Assembly (NCBI RefSeq): GCF_020010905.1
Contig: NZ_JAGJBY010000001.1
Coordinates: forward strand, 5,290,001-5,354,000
Direction: 5' to 3'
From: Streptomyces acidiscabies
Lineage (GTDB): Bacteria; Actinomycetota; Actinomycetes; Streptomycetales; Streptomycetaceae
Length of the DNA: 64,000 nt
Shown: positions 42,413 to 50,621 of the stretch, piece by piece
Position numbering within the stretch: position 1 is the stretch's first letter
Layout: each line of letters begins with the position of its first letter
Program-made: the position numbers and the translations under genes
The notes under the pieces: model-generated
The model's input: the letters and a program-made list of their open reading frames with translations, nothing else
Told to the model about the DNA's origin: nothing
Database searches by the model: none

Positions 42413-43627
42413 TTGAAGGTGAAGTTAGGATCGTCGCTCAACGGAAGAGTCGTGCGCGAATACGACCTGGGTGCGGTGATAGGCATGGCCCTGAAGAGTC
42501 AATATCGTGATGCGATGTTCGCGAATCGCGATGGGCAGGACCGTCTCAAACTCCTGATGAACGACATGGTCATCGAGGAGCAGCTGTGCCAGATGCGGTG
42601 CTCCTACTGCCTCACCGAGGACTTCAACCTCCTCATGGCGGTTCCGGACGCCCGCCTGCGCCTGACCACCGACCGCCGGGCGGACTGGCACGAGATCCTC
42701 GACGCCTACCACCGCCAGGTGGACAGCCCCATCATGCGCCTGAGCGGCGGCGAGTTCTTCTGGCTGAAAGGCTCCACCGAGTTCGTCGCGGAGTGCAGCG
42801 AGAAGTACGAGGTCGTCCAGGTCATCACCAACGGCGCCTTCCTGACACCGCACCGGCTGGAGGCGCTCGCCGAGCTGGGCAACGTCCAGCTGTGCCTCTC
42901 CCTCGACGGCCACACCCTGGAGATGAACAGCCACCGGCTGCCGCCGAAGCAGCACAAGCTCTTCGACGTCATCATGCGCCACCTGGACCACGCGGTGGAG
43001 CTGGGCATCCCCATCGAGATCCAGTCGGTGATCAGCGACGTCAACGCCACCGGCCAGGCGGATTTCGCCGAGTTCCTGCTCGAACGGTACGGGCGCGGCG
43101 TGATGCTCTACTTCTTCCCGGTGCGCGGCGAGACCAGGACCACCCATGCACCGCCCCTCGGCGACCATTTCGCGCCACTCCTCGAACGCTACGACGAACT
43201 GTCCGAGGTGCTTCCCCCACGGGCCTTCGTGGAACACATCGGGAATCAGCTGAGCACCGGCGTCCGTACGCTGCGGTGTTACGCGACGGCCGTCACCGCG
43301 CAACTCTTCGGACAGGGAGACGTTTCCTGCTGTCCCTATGCCTGGCTCAAACCCATGGGCAACATAAAGGAGAATCCCGAACTCATCCATGAACAGTTCG
43401 GGAAACACCAGCACTACGACATGTTCATGCAGCCCCGGCCGCGCTTTCCGTATTGCAAGAGCTGCACCGGACCGATCGACGTGGTCAACCTCTATCTGTT
43501 CGGCAACATCTCCGGACAGGAAATCGCGCGCTGTGCCCCGTACGCCGGACCCCGCGCTCTGGAACGGCTGCGCGAGCTGAAATCGGCGTTCACGCCGGTC
43601 TTCGAGCCGGCCGGGGAACCCCGCTGA
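42413..43627 (+). CDS. ptmC: Radical SAM enzyme with a SPASM-like tail, PtmC
   Basis: A radical SAM protein of about 404 residues. The cluster motif C-x3-C-x2-C is EEQLCQMRCSYCLTEDF; MRLSGGEFFW is the GGE motif, and the C-terminus has additional cysteines (VSCCPYAW, YCKSCTGP, IARCAPY) that may bind auxiliary clusters. In the pactamycin pathway it is one of the candidates for forming or modifying the five-membered ring. The start is uncertain: TTG at 42413 has no clear ribosome site, whereas GTG at 42452, in the same frame, lies just after GGAAGAG. It is followed by ptmD. Confidence 0.83.
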   Translation: MKVKLGSSLNGRVVREYDLGAVIGMALKSQYRDAMFANRDGQDRLKLLMNDMVIEEQLCQMRCSYCLTEDFNLLMAVPDARLRLTTDRRADWHEILDAYHRQVDSPIMRLSGGEFFWLKGSTEFVAECSEKYEVVQVITNGAFLTPHRLEALAELGNVQLCLSLDGHTLEMNSHRLPPKQHKLFDVIMRHLDHAVELGIPIEIQSVISDVNATGQADFAEFLLERYGRGVMLYFFPVRGETRTTHAPPLGDHFAPLLERYDELSEVLPPRAFVEHIGNQLSTGVRTLRCYATAVTAQLFGQGDVSCCPYAWLKPMGNIKENPELIHEQFGKHQHYDMFMQPRPRFPYCKSCTGPIDVVNLYLFGNISGQEIARCAPYAGPRALERLRELKSAFTPVFEPAGEPR

Positions 43628-43685
43628 TCTTGCGGGCGGCGGAATACCGGAAGACCAGAACATACCGAGGCCGCGAGGAGACGCG

Positions 43686-44765
43686 ATGATTTCCGTGGAT
43701 GGGATGTCCGACGACGATTTCGCGGGCGCCGGGCTGCAAAGGCTTCTCACGCTTCCGCAGCACGATCTGCTCACGCTCGCCGGGGACTGGCTCGGCGAGC
43801 TGGCGCCGTGGCGCAACCCCGAGACCCTGGCGGCGATCTCCACCACCCTCGCCGCCGAGTCCGTCCTGTCCTCCCTCTTCGTCTTCGGGGAGCAGGTGGC
43901 CGAGTCCGACGTCCGCGCCGAGGTCCCCGCACCCCTGCTCGACCTGCTGCTCCGCGCCCGGGTGCTCTCCGAGGAGTCCGGGAAGATGTCGGCCGACTAC
44001 TGCCTGGTCCGAGGGGACGGCATGTCGCTGCTGGCCGCCTGGCGGGCGGCGGGACGGGACACGGGCTCGTACGCGCCCTGGGTCGGCACCGACTCGATGA
44101 CGCTCTCCCGGCTGGTGGCGGCGCGCCGAGGTGCCCGGTCGGCCCTGGACCTGGGATGCGGCACCGGCATCCTCGGACTGTCGGCGGCCCGCAACGGCGC
44201 CGAGGTCCTGTCGGTCGACGTCAACCCGGAGTGCACGGCCGCCGCGACGCTCAACGCCCACATCAACGGGCTGGGGGACCGGCTGACCGCTGTCGAGGGC
44301 GACATCATGTCCCTGTCGCTGGACTCCCGGTTCGACCTGGTCGTCTCCAACCCGCCCTGCCTCCCGCTGCGCCGCGGCTCGCTCGGCTGGCTGGCCGGCG
44401 AAGCGGGGCTGGACGGCCTGGAGTTCTTCTGGGAACTCCTGCGCCTGGTCCCCGGACTCCTCACCCAGGAAGGCGAGGCGCTGCTCCAGGCCGCCGCCTA
44501 CGGGGACGAGCGCGGGCCGTTCTTCGTCCCGGAACTGGCGGCCGAACTGCGCCGCCTGGGCGTCTTCGGACGGCTGCTGCTGCGGCCCTCCACGCCCCCG
44601 CGCTGGCCGGCCTTCGCGCCCCGCGACGAGGAACAGCAGCTCACCGGCCCGCTCGGCGACGAGGTCCGGGAGTACGTCACGCGGATCGGTGCCACCCACT
44701 ACTACGGATTCGTCCTCTCGGTACGCTGCGACGGCGAGGGCCTGGCGGTCGGCCGCTTCCAGTGA
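43686..44765 (+). CDS. ptmD: SAM-dependent methyltransferase, probable N-methyltransferase PtmD
   Basis: A 359-residue protein with a helical N-terminal domain of about 110 residues and a C-terminal class I methyltransferase domain: SALDLGCGTGILGLSAARNGA (motif I), VLSVDVNPECTAAA (motif II) and FDLVVSNPPCLPL, the NPPx motif of enzymes that methylate nitrogen in planar groups. It is a candidate for the N-methylation of the urea. ATG at 43686, 58 bp after ptmC, probably in one operon with it; it converges on ptmE. Confidence 0.84.
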   Translation: MISVDGMSDDDFAGAGLQRLLTLPQHDLLTLAGDWLGELAPWRNPETLAAISTTLAAESVLSSLFVFGEQVAESDVRAEVPAPLLDLLLRARVLSEESGKMSADYCLVRGDGMSLLAAWRAAGRDTGSYAPWVGTDSMTLSRLVAARRGARSALDLGCGTGILGLSAARNGAEVLSVDVNPECTAAATLNAHINGLGDRLTAVEGDIMSLSLDSRFDLVVSNPPCLPLRRGSLGWLAGEAGLDGLEFFWELLRLVPGLLTQEGEALLQAAAYGDERGPFFVPELAAELRRLGVFGRLLLRPSTPPRWPAFAPRDEEQQLTGPLGDEVREYVTRIGATHYYGFVLSVRCDGEGLAVGRFQ

Positions 44766-44789
44766 CCGGCATCGGGGGCGGCCCACGGG

Positions 44790-45311
44790 TCAGCCCCCGG
44801 TGACCGTCGGCCCGAGGTCGGCGCGTTCCAGGGCCGCGACCGCGTCGGCGACCTCCATCAGCGTCAGGCGCGTGGTGTCGACCAGCCGGACGCCGGGCAC
44901 GTCGGGCACCTCCGCGTCGAGGTGACGCTCCGCCAGCCGGCCCTCCACGAACAGCCGCCCGCCCGCGTCGCTCTCGATCCGGGCGGCCAGCGCCTCCGGG
45001 TCCGCCCGCAGGCCGTAGTAGACCGCCTCCGCGCCGAGCTCCTCGAACACCTTCTGGAAACGTTCGTAGGCACGGCCCGCGAGGACCACCCCGGTGACGA
45101 TCACGACGCGGGCACCCCACTCCCGGTAGACGGGCAGGGCCGCGCGCACGGTCGAGGCCATCAGGTCGTACACCTCCTCGCCGCCGTTCCAGGGGTGGAC
45201 GATCGGGTCGCAGTCCATCGCGGCGGCCGGCATGCCGTACCGCGTCACCAGCTGGTGTCCCAGCCGGGTCTTGCCCACGCCCGGGGCACCGGTGATCACT
45301 ACGGCGCGCAT
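44790..45311 (-). CDS. ptmE: Small P-loop kinase-like protein, PtmE
   Basis: A 173-residue P-loop protein: the Walker A is VVITGAPGVGKTRLGHQL, followed by AMDCDPIVHPWNG and VVIVTGVVL, and a lid-like stretch LRADPEALAARIESD with basic residues, as in small nucleoside or shikimate-type kinases. It starts at TGATG, overlapping the ptmF stop, so expression is coupled to ptmF. From memory, ptmE and ptmF have been reported as regulators of pactamycin production; from the sequence alone this protein looks like a kinase, not a DNA-binding protein. Confidence 0.72.
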   Translation of the reverse strand: MRAVVITGAPGVGKTRLGHQLVTRYGMPAAAMDCDPIVHPWNGGEEVYDLMASTVRAALPVYREWGARVVIVTGVVLAGRAYERFQKVFEELGAEAVYYGLRADPEALAARIESDAGGRLFVEGRLAERHLDAEVPDVPGVRLVDTTRLTLMEVADAVAALERADLGPTVTGG

Positions 45312-45943
45312 CAGCCGGCCACCTCGTGGACCGTGCCGACCAGGCGGAAGCCCAGGTGCGGGATCTTCAGGAGCTTCGCACCGGAGTCGATGTCGAGGAA
45401 CTTCTGCTTCAGGACCGAGGTCACCTTGTTCACGTCCTCCCCGCCGGTGGCCTCGCTGAGTTCCTCGCGGGAGACGATCTGGCCCGGCCGGCCGGACAGC
45501 AGGCGCAGCAGCCCCGCCTCGGCGTCGGTCACGGGCAACGACTTCGCGGCGGAGTTCAGCGAGCCGTTCGCGAGCGTCAGCACCTGGGTGTTCTCGGACG
45601 GGGTGACCGTCTTGAGATAGCTGAGGGTCTCCACGATCCGGGGCCGCCGCAGGGGGCTGGCCAGCGTGAAGCCGTAGCCGGCGGTGACCGCCGCCAGGAC
45701 CTCGGTGGCGGAGACACTGTCCAGCACGGCGACGGCGTAACCGCCCCGGCGCTTGAGGTCCGTCACGGACAGGTCGTCAGGCCGGGCGGCGGCGACCCGG
45801 TGGAAGGAGACCAGCAGCGCGCCGGGCGGCGGGGCGTGGCCCGTCGCGGGGTCCGTGACATGCAGGGCGATGCCCACTTCGGCACATGCCTCCGCGAGCA
45901 CCTCCAGGTCTGCCGGTGTCAGGGACTGAGCCAGTACGTACAT
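45311..45943 (-). CDS. ptmF: Winged-helix regulator with a degenerate receiver-like domain, PtmF
   Basis: A 210-residue protein. The C-terminal 85 residues form an OmpR-type winged helix (LPVTDAEAGLLRLLSGRPGQIVSREELSEATGGEDVNKVTSVLKQKFLDI, with IPHLGFRLV at the wing). The N-terminal 110 residues have the alternating pattern of a receiver (LLVSFHRVAAARPDD, GYAVAVLDSVSATEVLAAV, GFTLASPLRRPRIVETL) but no phosphorylatable Asp at the third strand and no acidic pocket. It is therefore a receiver-like regulator that does not depend on phosphorylation and is probably the pathway regulator. It lies between ptmG and ptmE. Confidence 0.78.
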   Translation of the reverse strand: MYVLAQSLTPADLEVLAEACAEVGIALHVTDPATGHAPPPGALLVSFHRVAAARPDDLSVTDLKRRGGYAVAVLDSVSATEVLAAVTAGYGFTLASPLRRPRIVETLSYLKTVTPSENTQVLTLANGSLNSAAKSLPVTDAEAGLLRLLSGRPGQIVSREELSEATGGEDVNKVTSVLKQKFLDIDSGAKLLKIPHLGFRLVGTVHEVAG

Positions 45944-45955
45944 GGAGGAAACCCT

Positions 45956-46984
45956 TCACAGAGCGGCGGGGCCGCGGTCGCTTGTCGGGGGACGCATCAG
46001 CCAGATCCGCTCGGCGGCCGGGAACCCGGAGCCCTCCGCCAGGCGCACGCCGTGCCGGCGGATGCGCTGGATGATGCCCTTGCGTACCTGGATACGGTAG
46101 GCGCCCAGCGCCTCACACTTGGTGATCAGCGCCTCGTCGTCCACGGGCAGCAGCTCGGGGCGCAGCCCGCCGAGTCCCTGCTCGGCCAGGCGCGCGCCGA
46201 GGTTCTTCGCGGTCTCCTCGGCGGAGGCGAACAGGGAGTACGGCTGGTCCTCGTAGAAGGCGACCCGCGCCGAGCCGAGCCGGCCGGTCCGGGCCAGTTC
46301 GAGGACCGCCTCCCGGCAGGCGACATGGTCGACGTGGCCGCCGACGCCGAGGGGCGCGTAGACCGGGCCGGCGCCCTCCAGCAGGGGGGCGAGACGTTCG
46401 GTGAGGGCGTCGAAGAGCTGCGGTTCCTCCCGTACGGACCCGTCGGACCAGGCCGGGGCGGTGAAGAACCGGTCCCGTCTGAGGTCGCGGTCGGCGGCGT
46501 CGACGAAGCCCAGCAGCTCCACCCGGGCGCGCAGCACACGGGCGGCGACGCCCTCCTCGTCCAGCAGCAGACGCCGGGTCAGCGCCGGGCGTTCGGCGTA
46601 GTACGGGTCCTTGGTCCAGGTCTCGACGCTGAAGACGTCGAGGAACCGGGCGCCCTGCCGGGCCACCGTTCCGCCGAGGGCCAGCGCGGCGTCGTCCGGA
46701 TGCGGGGACACGATCACCGGGGGCTCGGTGGCCGGAGGGCCGGGCGGGAGCGGGGGCGCCATGAGCAGCAGGCCGTGCCGACGCCACCGGCCGATGGTCT
46801 CGCGGTCCGCCTCGGGGAACCCGGCGAGGGGCCAGCTGCCGTCGCAGCGGGACAGCAGGGCGGTGTCACGGTCCGACAGATGGCCGTACCCCTCTACCTG
46901 GTGCCCCAGGAAACGCAGCGTCCCGTCCGCTGTTTCCACGTGCGGCAGGACCATCGGGTACCACGTGTCAGGAATCTCCGTCAT
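45956..46984 (-). CDS. ptmG: PIG-L/LmbE-type N-acetyl deacetylase, PtmG
   Basis: A 342-residue zinc deacetylase. After an N-terminal stretch of about 110 residues resembling a PqqD-like winged fold (LPHVETADGTLRFLGHQVEGYGHLSDRDTALL), the catalytic domain has VIVSPHPDDAALALGG (zinc His-Pro-Asp-Asp) and LGVGGHVDHVACREAVLE (His-Val-Asp-His). It should remove the acetyl group from the N-acetylglucosamine unit added by PtmJ. ATG at 46984 follows GGAG; the open frame beyond is noncoding. It heads the ptmG-ptmF-ptmE operon. Confidence 0.87.
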   Translation of the reverse strand: MTEIPDTWYPMVLPHVETADGTLRFLGHQVEGYGHLSDRDTALLSRCDGSWPLAGFPEADRETIGRWRRHGLLLMAPPLPPGPPATEPPVIVSPHPDDAALALGGTVARQGARFLDVFSVETWTKDPYYAERPALTRRLLLDEEGVAARVLRARVELLGFVDAADRDLRRDRFFTAPAWSDGSVREEPQLFDALTERLAPLLEGAGPVYAPLGVGGHVDHVACREAVLELARTGRLGSARVAFYEDQPYSLFASAEETAKNLGARLAEQGLGGLRPELLPVDDEALITKCEALGAYRIQVRKGIIQRIRRHGVRLAEGSGFPAAERIWLMRPPTSDRGPAAL

Positions 46985-47481
46985 GTAACTCCGATAACTC
47001 CGATGACTCCGAGCCCGTGGTGACGAATGACAGACGCCATAGGGCCGGAGCATACAGATCGCCTCCAGGTGTGCCCAGAGCGTGATCCGAAGAGGCAGAA
47101 AATGGGGGGACGGGTGGCCGAAAATATGGTGATCTAATGATCACGATTGCCCTGGGTAACCACCGGGACGATAGCTTTCGGTCATTCGTTTCGGTTCACG
47201 TGTTATATCCGGAGACCCTCTCCGGAATCCGGCGGCGGCCGGGCCCGCGCCGACGAACTTCGCATGTCAGCACCCATTTTTCCGAAGGCGCCGCGAGTGG
47301 CCGACCCGGACCCGGGCGGTGGCCGTCATCAGGCCGTCGACAGGGCCGAACGGATGGTAAACGGAAGGAATAGGCCACGCCGACGGCCCGGTTCCGGACG
47401 CGCCATTGCGTCGGAGATCTTCTCCTGTAGCCTCAAAGTGCGATTTGACCTGTCGGGCGACTCAGAGGACAAGGCAGGGGA
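46985..47481. promoter_or_regulatory. Divergent promoter region of ptmG and ptmH
   Basis: A 497-bp gene-free region with lower GC than its flanks (notably 47095-47220). It must carry the promoters of the ptmG-F-E and ptmH-to-N operons. The AT-rich stretch around 47125-47145 (TGATCTAATGATCA) is a small palindrome, TGATC-TAAT-GATCA, and a plausible operator. I could not define reliable -35/-10 pairs. Confidence 0.55.
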
Positions 47482-49383
47482 ATGGAGACTCGCGTACTGC
47501 TGGTTCAACAAGGAGTCTGGGGGAATTCCGCTGCCTCCATGCCTCTGGCGATCGGCTACCTCAAGGCCTATGCCGACGCGGACGACCGCATTCGACGCCG
47601 TATGGACATCTCCATCAGGAACTATCCGGGCGACGCCGGCCTGAACGCCATGGCCCGGGACCTGATTCGGGACGGCTGCCCCGACATCCTCTGCTTCTCC
47701 GTCCTCGGCTGGAACTTCCGCGCCTTCGGAACCCTCGCGGAGACGTTCAAGCAGATGAACCCGCAGGGCTGGGTCGTCTTCGGCGGCAACCACGTCGCCT
47801 ACCAGGCCGAGCGGGTCTTCCGCATGTTCCCCCAGGTCGACGTGGTGGTGAACGGCGAAGGGGAGCTGATCTTCCGCGACCTGCTGAACGGCTACCTGGA
47901 CGGCGCCCAGCGCGGCGAACTCCACGAGATCGGCGGCATCTCCTTCCGTGAGGCCGACGGGAACCTGGTCACCACCCCCGAACGCGAGCGCATCCAGGAC
48001 CTGGAGATCCTGCCGTCCCCCATTCTGACCGGCGCGATTCCACTGGTCGACAAAAAGGGCGGCTTCCGCTACGACTACGCGCTGATGGAAACGAACCGGG
48101 GATGCCCGTACAAGTGCGCCTTCTGTTATTGGGGAGGCGCCACCGGGCAGAAGATCCGGGCGTTCTCACGGGAACGGCTGCGCGAGGAACTCGAAGTCCT
48201 GGGGCGGCACGGCGCGGATATCCTGATGCTCGCCGACTCCAATTTCGGACTCATGCGCCAGGACGAGGAATTCCTGGACGACATGCTCCGGGTGCGCCGC
48301 AAGTACGGGTTCCCGAAGCGGCTGGAAACCTCCTGGGCCAAGAACAAGTCTCCCGGCTTCTACCGCATCATGGAGAAGATGAAACAGTCCGGGATGCACA
48401 GCGCCTTCATCCTCGCCCTCCAGACGATGGACGACTCGGTGCTGGATCTCATGCGCCGGCGGAACATGAAGCTGAACGACTGGGAAAGCCTCGTCGCCTG
48501 GCTGACCGATCACGGCATCACCCCGTATCTGGAGTTGATCTGGGGAGCGCCGGGCGAGACGGTCGAATCGTTCCTGGACGGTTATGACCGGGCGGCACAG
48601 CACACGCCGTTCATCGCGGTCCACCCGCTGATGCTGCTGCCGAACACCGAATACCACGACAAGCGCGAACAGCACGGACTGGTGACCGTGCGCGGCGAGC
48701 AGGACGACTTCGACTACGTGCTCTCCCACCGGACGATGACGCTCGCGGACAACGAGCGCATGCTCCGCTTCATCTGCTGGAACCGGGTCCTGGCCCGGAG
48801 CCTGTTCCTGCACAACATCTGGGTCGCCCTGCGCTCGCTCGCCGGCGTCCCCCAGTCACAGGTGCTCCTCAGCTTCTCCGACTGGGTCGACAAGAGCGAG
48901 GACCCCGACGCCAGGGAGCTGTGCGCGGTGGCCAGGCCGGCGAACTCCGCCAGTGAACTCGTCGACCCCAACGTCTGGCGACTGCTCACCAAGAGGCTGC
49001 TGCGGCAGTGGTGGGAGGAGGCCATGCGCCCCGCGCTGCCCGAGCACCTGCTGCCGGTCCTCGACGAGGTGTTCCGCTACGACCTGCTGTGCCAGCCCGT
49101 CCGCCGGCTGCCCGACGGATCGGGCCCCGAGGAGGACCTCCCGGTCGTCAGCAAGTACGGCGAGAGCTGGTACCTGCGCAGCGAAGCGGAGTTCACCCAC
49201 CCCGTGCCCCGGCTGATCGCCGCGCTGCGGCGCGGGGAGACGGTGAGCACCGAGCCGGAGCGCCACACCGCCGACTTCTACTACCGGACCGAGTTCGGCG
49301 GTGACCTCCAGCACTACTTCCGCATGGACCGCTTCCGCGGACTGACCGAGCAGCAGCTCGACGAACAGTTCACCAAGGTTTGA
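47482..49383 (+). CDS. ptmH: B12-binding radical SAM protein, C-methyltransferase-type, PtmH
   Basis: A 633-residue class B radical SAM enzyme. Residues 1-150 form a cobalamin-binding Rossmann domain (LLVQQGVWGNSAASMPLAIGYLKAY, ILCFSVLGWNFRAF, VVFGGNHVAYQAERVF, VVVNGEGELIFRDLL). The radical SAM core has METNRGCPYKCAFCYWGGATG, that is C-x3-C-x2-C, and LIWGAPGETVESF. The C-terminal 200 residues are unfamiliar. Such enzymes methylate unactivated carbons; in pactamycin PtmH has been linked to a C-methylation. ATG at 47482 starts the long ptmH-to-N operon. Confidence 0.87.
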   Translation: METRVLLVQQGVWGNSAASMPLAIGYLKAYADADDRIRRRMDISIRNYPGDAGLNAMARDLIRDGCPDILCFSVLGWNFRAFGTLAETFKQMNPQGWVVFGGNHVAYQAERVFRMFPQVDVVVNGEGELIFRDLLNGYLDGAQRGELHEIGGISFREADGNLVTTPERERIQDLEILPSPILTGAIPLVDKKGGFRYDYALMETNRGCPYKCAFCYWGGATGQKIRAFSRERLREELEVLGRHGADILMLADSNFGLMRQDEEFLDDMLRVRRKYGFPKRLETSWAKNKSPGFYRIMEKMKQSGMHSAFILALQTMDDSVLDLMRRRNMKLNDWESLVAWLTDHGITPYLELIWGAPGETVESFLDGYDRAAQHTPFIAVHPLMLLPNTEYHDKREQHGLVTVRGEQDDFDYVLSHRTMTLADNERMLRFICWNRVLARSLFLHNIWVALRSLAGVPQSQVLLSFSDWVDKSEDPDARELCAVARPANSASELVDPNVWRLLTKRLLRQWWEEAMRPALPEHLLPVLDEVFRYDLLCQPVRRLPDGSGPEEDLPVVSKYGESWYLRSEAEFTHPVPRLIAALRRGETVSTEPERHTADFYYRTEFGGDLQHYFRMDRFRGLTEQQLDEQFTKV

Positions 49384-49413
49384 CCGAGATCCTTCACCAC
49401 GGGAGACACGACG

Positions 49414-49689
49414 ATGGACCGCGCCGGGCTGATACGGGAGCTCCACGAGATAGCGGCGGGCATGACCAAGGGAGAGCACCGGCCGGCCCCCCAGGAGGGC
49501 GACGCCAGCCTCGTGGACCAGTACGGGTTCAGCTCCCTGGACGCCCTGGAGTACCTGCTGATCCTTGAGGAGAAGTTCGATGTCGTCTTCGAGGACGAGG
49601 ACCTGACGGAGGAGACCCTCTTCTCCATCGAGGGCCTCGCCTCCTACATCCTCCAGCAGAAGGCCGGCGAGAGCCCCTCCCTGACGTGA
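49414..49689 (+). CDS. ptmI: Discrete acyl carrier protein, PtmI
   Basis: A 91-residue ACP. The phosphopantetheine Ser lies in QYGFSSLDALEYLLILEEKF (DSL replaced by SSL), with an acidic helix II (FEDEDLTEETLFSIEGL) for partner docking. In pactamycin biosynthesis it is known to carry the aminobenzoate-derived beta-keto chain during glycosylation. It lies 30 bp after ptmH, and its stop overlaps the ptmJ GTG. Confidence 0.92.
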   Translation: MDRAGLIRELHEIAAGMTKGEHRPAPQEGDASLVDQYGFSSLDALEYLLILEEKFDVVFEDEDLTEETLFSIEGLASYILQQKAGESPSLT

Positions 49690-50621
49690 CGACGGCCATG
49701 ACACCGGCAGCCGTGGCGGTCAGCGTGGTCGTACCGACCCGCGACCGGACCACCCGGCTCCTGCTCACCCTGACGGCCCTGGGACACCAGACCCTGGACC
49801 GTGAGCGGTTCGAGGTCGTCCTGGTCGACGACGCACCGGAGCGCGGCGCGGTGGAAGAGGTGCTGTCCGCCCTTCCCCCGGGCCTGCCGGTCCGCCAGGC
49901 CACCACGGGCGGGCGCGGGGTGGCCTGCGCCCGCAACACCGGGGCCCGGCTGGCGCGCGGGGAACTCCTGCTCTTCCTCGACGACGACACCCTGGCCACC
50001 CCCGGGCTCCTGGAGGCACACCTCGCGGCCCACCGGGAGGCGCCCGGCGCCACCGTGGTGCACGGCGCCGTCACCGACCTGTCCGCGTTCACGCTGACGC
50101 CCGAACCCCGGCCCCTGCGAACAACCCTGACCGGTGCCCGGAACCGCACGATCGACCCCGCCACCGTCGCCGGCCTCGACGCCGCCGTCCCCCTGCTCGG
50201 GCCGCGCCGCTCGTTCATCGAGCGGACCGCCCGGCAGGTGACACGGTCACCCGCGTACGCCCCGCTGCGCTGGCTGAGCTGCATCGGCACCAGTACCAGC
50301 GTCCGGCGCACGGTGTTCGACGGGGTCGGCGGCTTCGACGAGCACTACGGACAGCTGTGGGGCGGCGAGGACCTCGAACTGGGACTGCGGCTCGCCGCCG
50401 AGGGCGCCGCCTTCGGCCTGCTCGACACGACCGCGTACCACCTGCCGACGGCCCGCCGGGACACCGGCGACCTCCTGCCGAGGTTCTGGCAGCGCGTCGC
50501 CGACCGGCACGGGGACCCGCGCCTCGCGGACGTCGGCCCCTTCCTCACCGGCCGCCTCTCCCTCGACGAACTGGCCGCGAGGCTGGGCCACGCGCTGGCC
50601 CCCGGAACGGCGGTGTCATGA
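49686..50621 (+). CDS. ptmJ: Family 2 glycosyltransferase, PtmJ
   Basis: A 311-residue GT-A enzyme: VSVVVPTRDRTTRLLLTLTALGHQ, FEVVLVDDAPERGA, VACARNTGARLARGELLLFLDDDTLATPG with the DxD metal motif, and GGFDEHYGQLWGGEDLELGLRL (the ED motif of the catalytic base). There is no membrane segment, so it works on soluble substrates; PtmJ is known to glycosylate the chain while bound to the ACP. GTG at 49686 overlaps ptmI (GTGA) and its stop overlaps ptmK (ATGA). Confidence 0.9.
   Translation: MTTAMTPAAVAVSVVVPTRDRTTRLLLTLTALGHQTLDRERFEVVLVDDAPERGAVEEVLSALPPGLPVRQATTGGRGVACARNTGARLARGELLLFLDDDTLATPGLLEAHLAAHREAPGATVVHGAVTDLSAFTLTPEPRPLRTTLTGARNRTIDPATVAGLDAAVPLLGPRRSFIERTARQVTRSPAYAPLRWLSCIGTSTSVRRTVFDGVGGFDEHYGQLWGGEDLELGLRLAAEGAAFGLLDTTAYHLPTARRDTGDLLPRFWQRVADRHGDPRLADVGPFLTGRLSLDELAARLGHALAPGTAVS

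Noticed and set aside
47181..47200. Possible PHO box (GTCAT and GTTCA elements) before ptmH
   Set aside because: The two elements are 13 bp apart, not the 11-bp period of Streptomyces PHO boxes, and match weakly.
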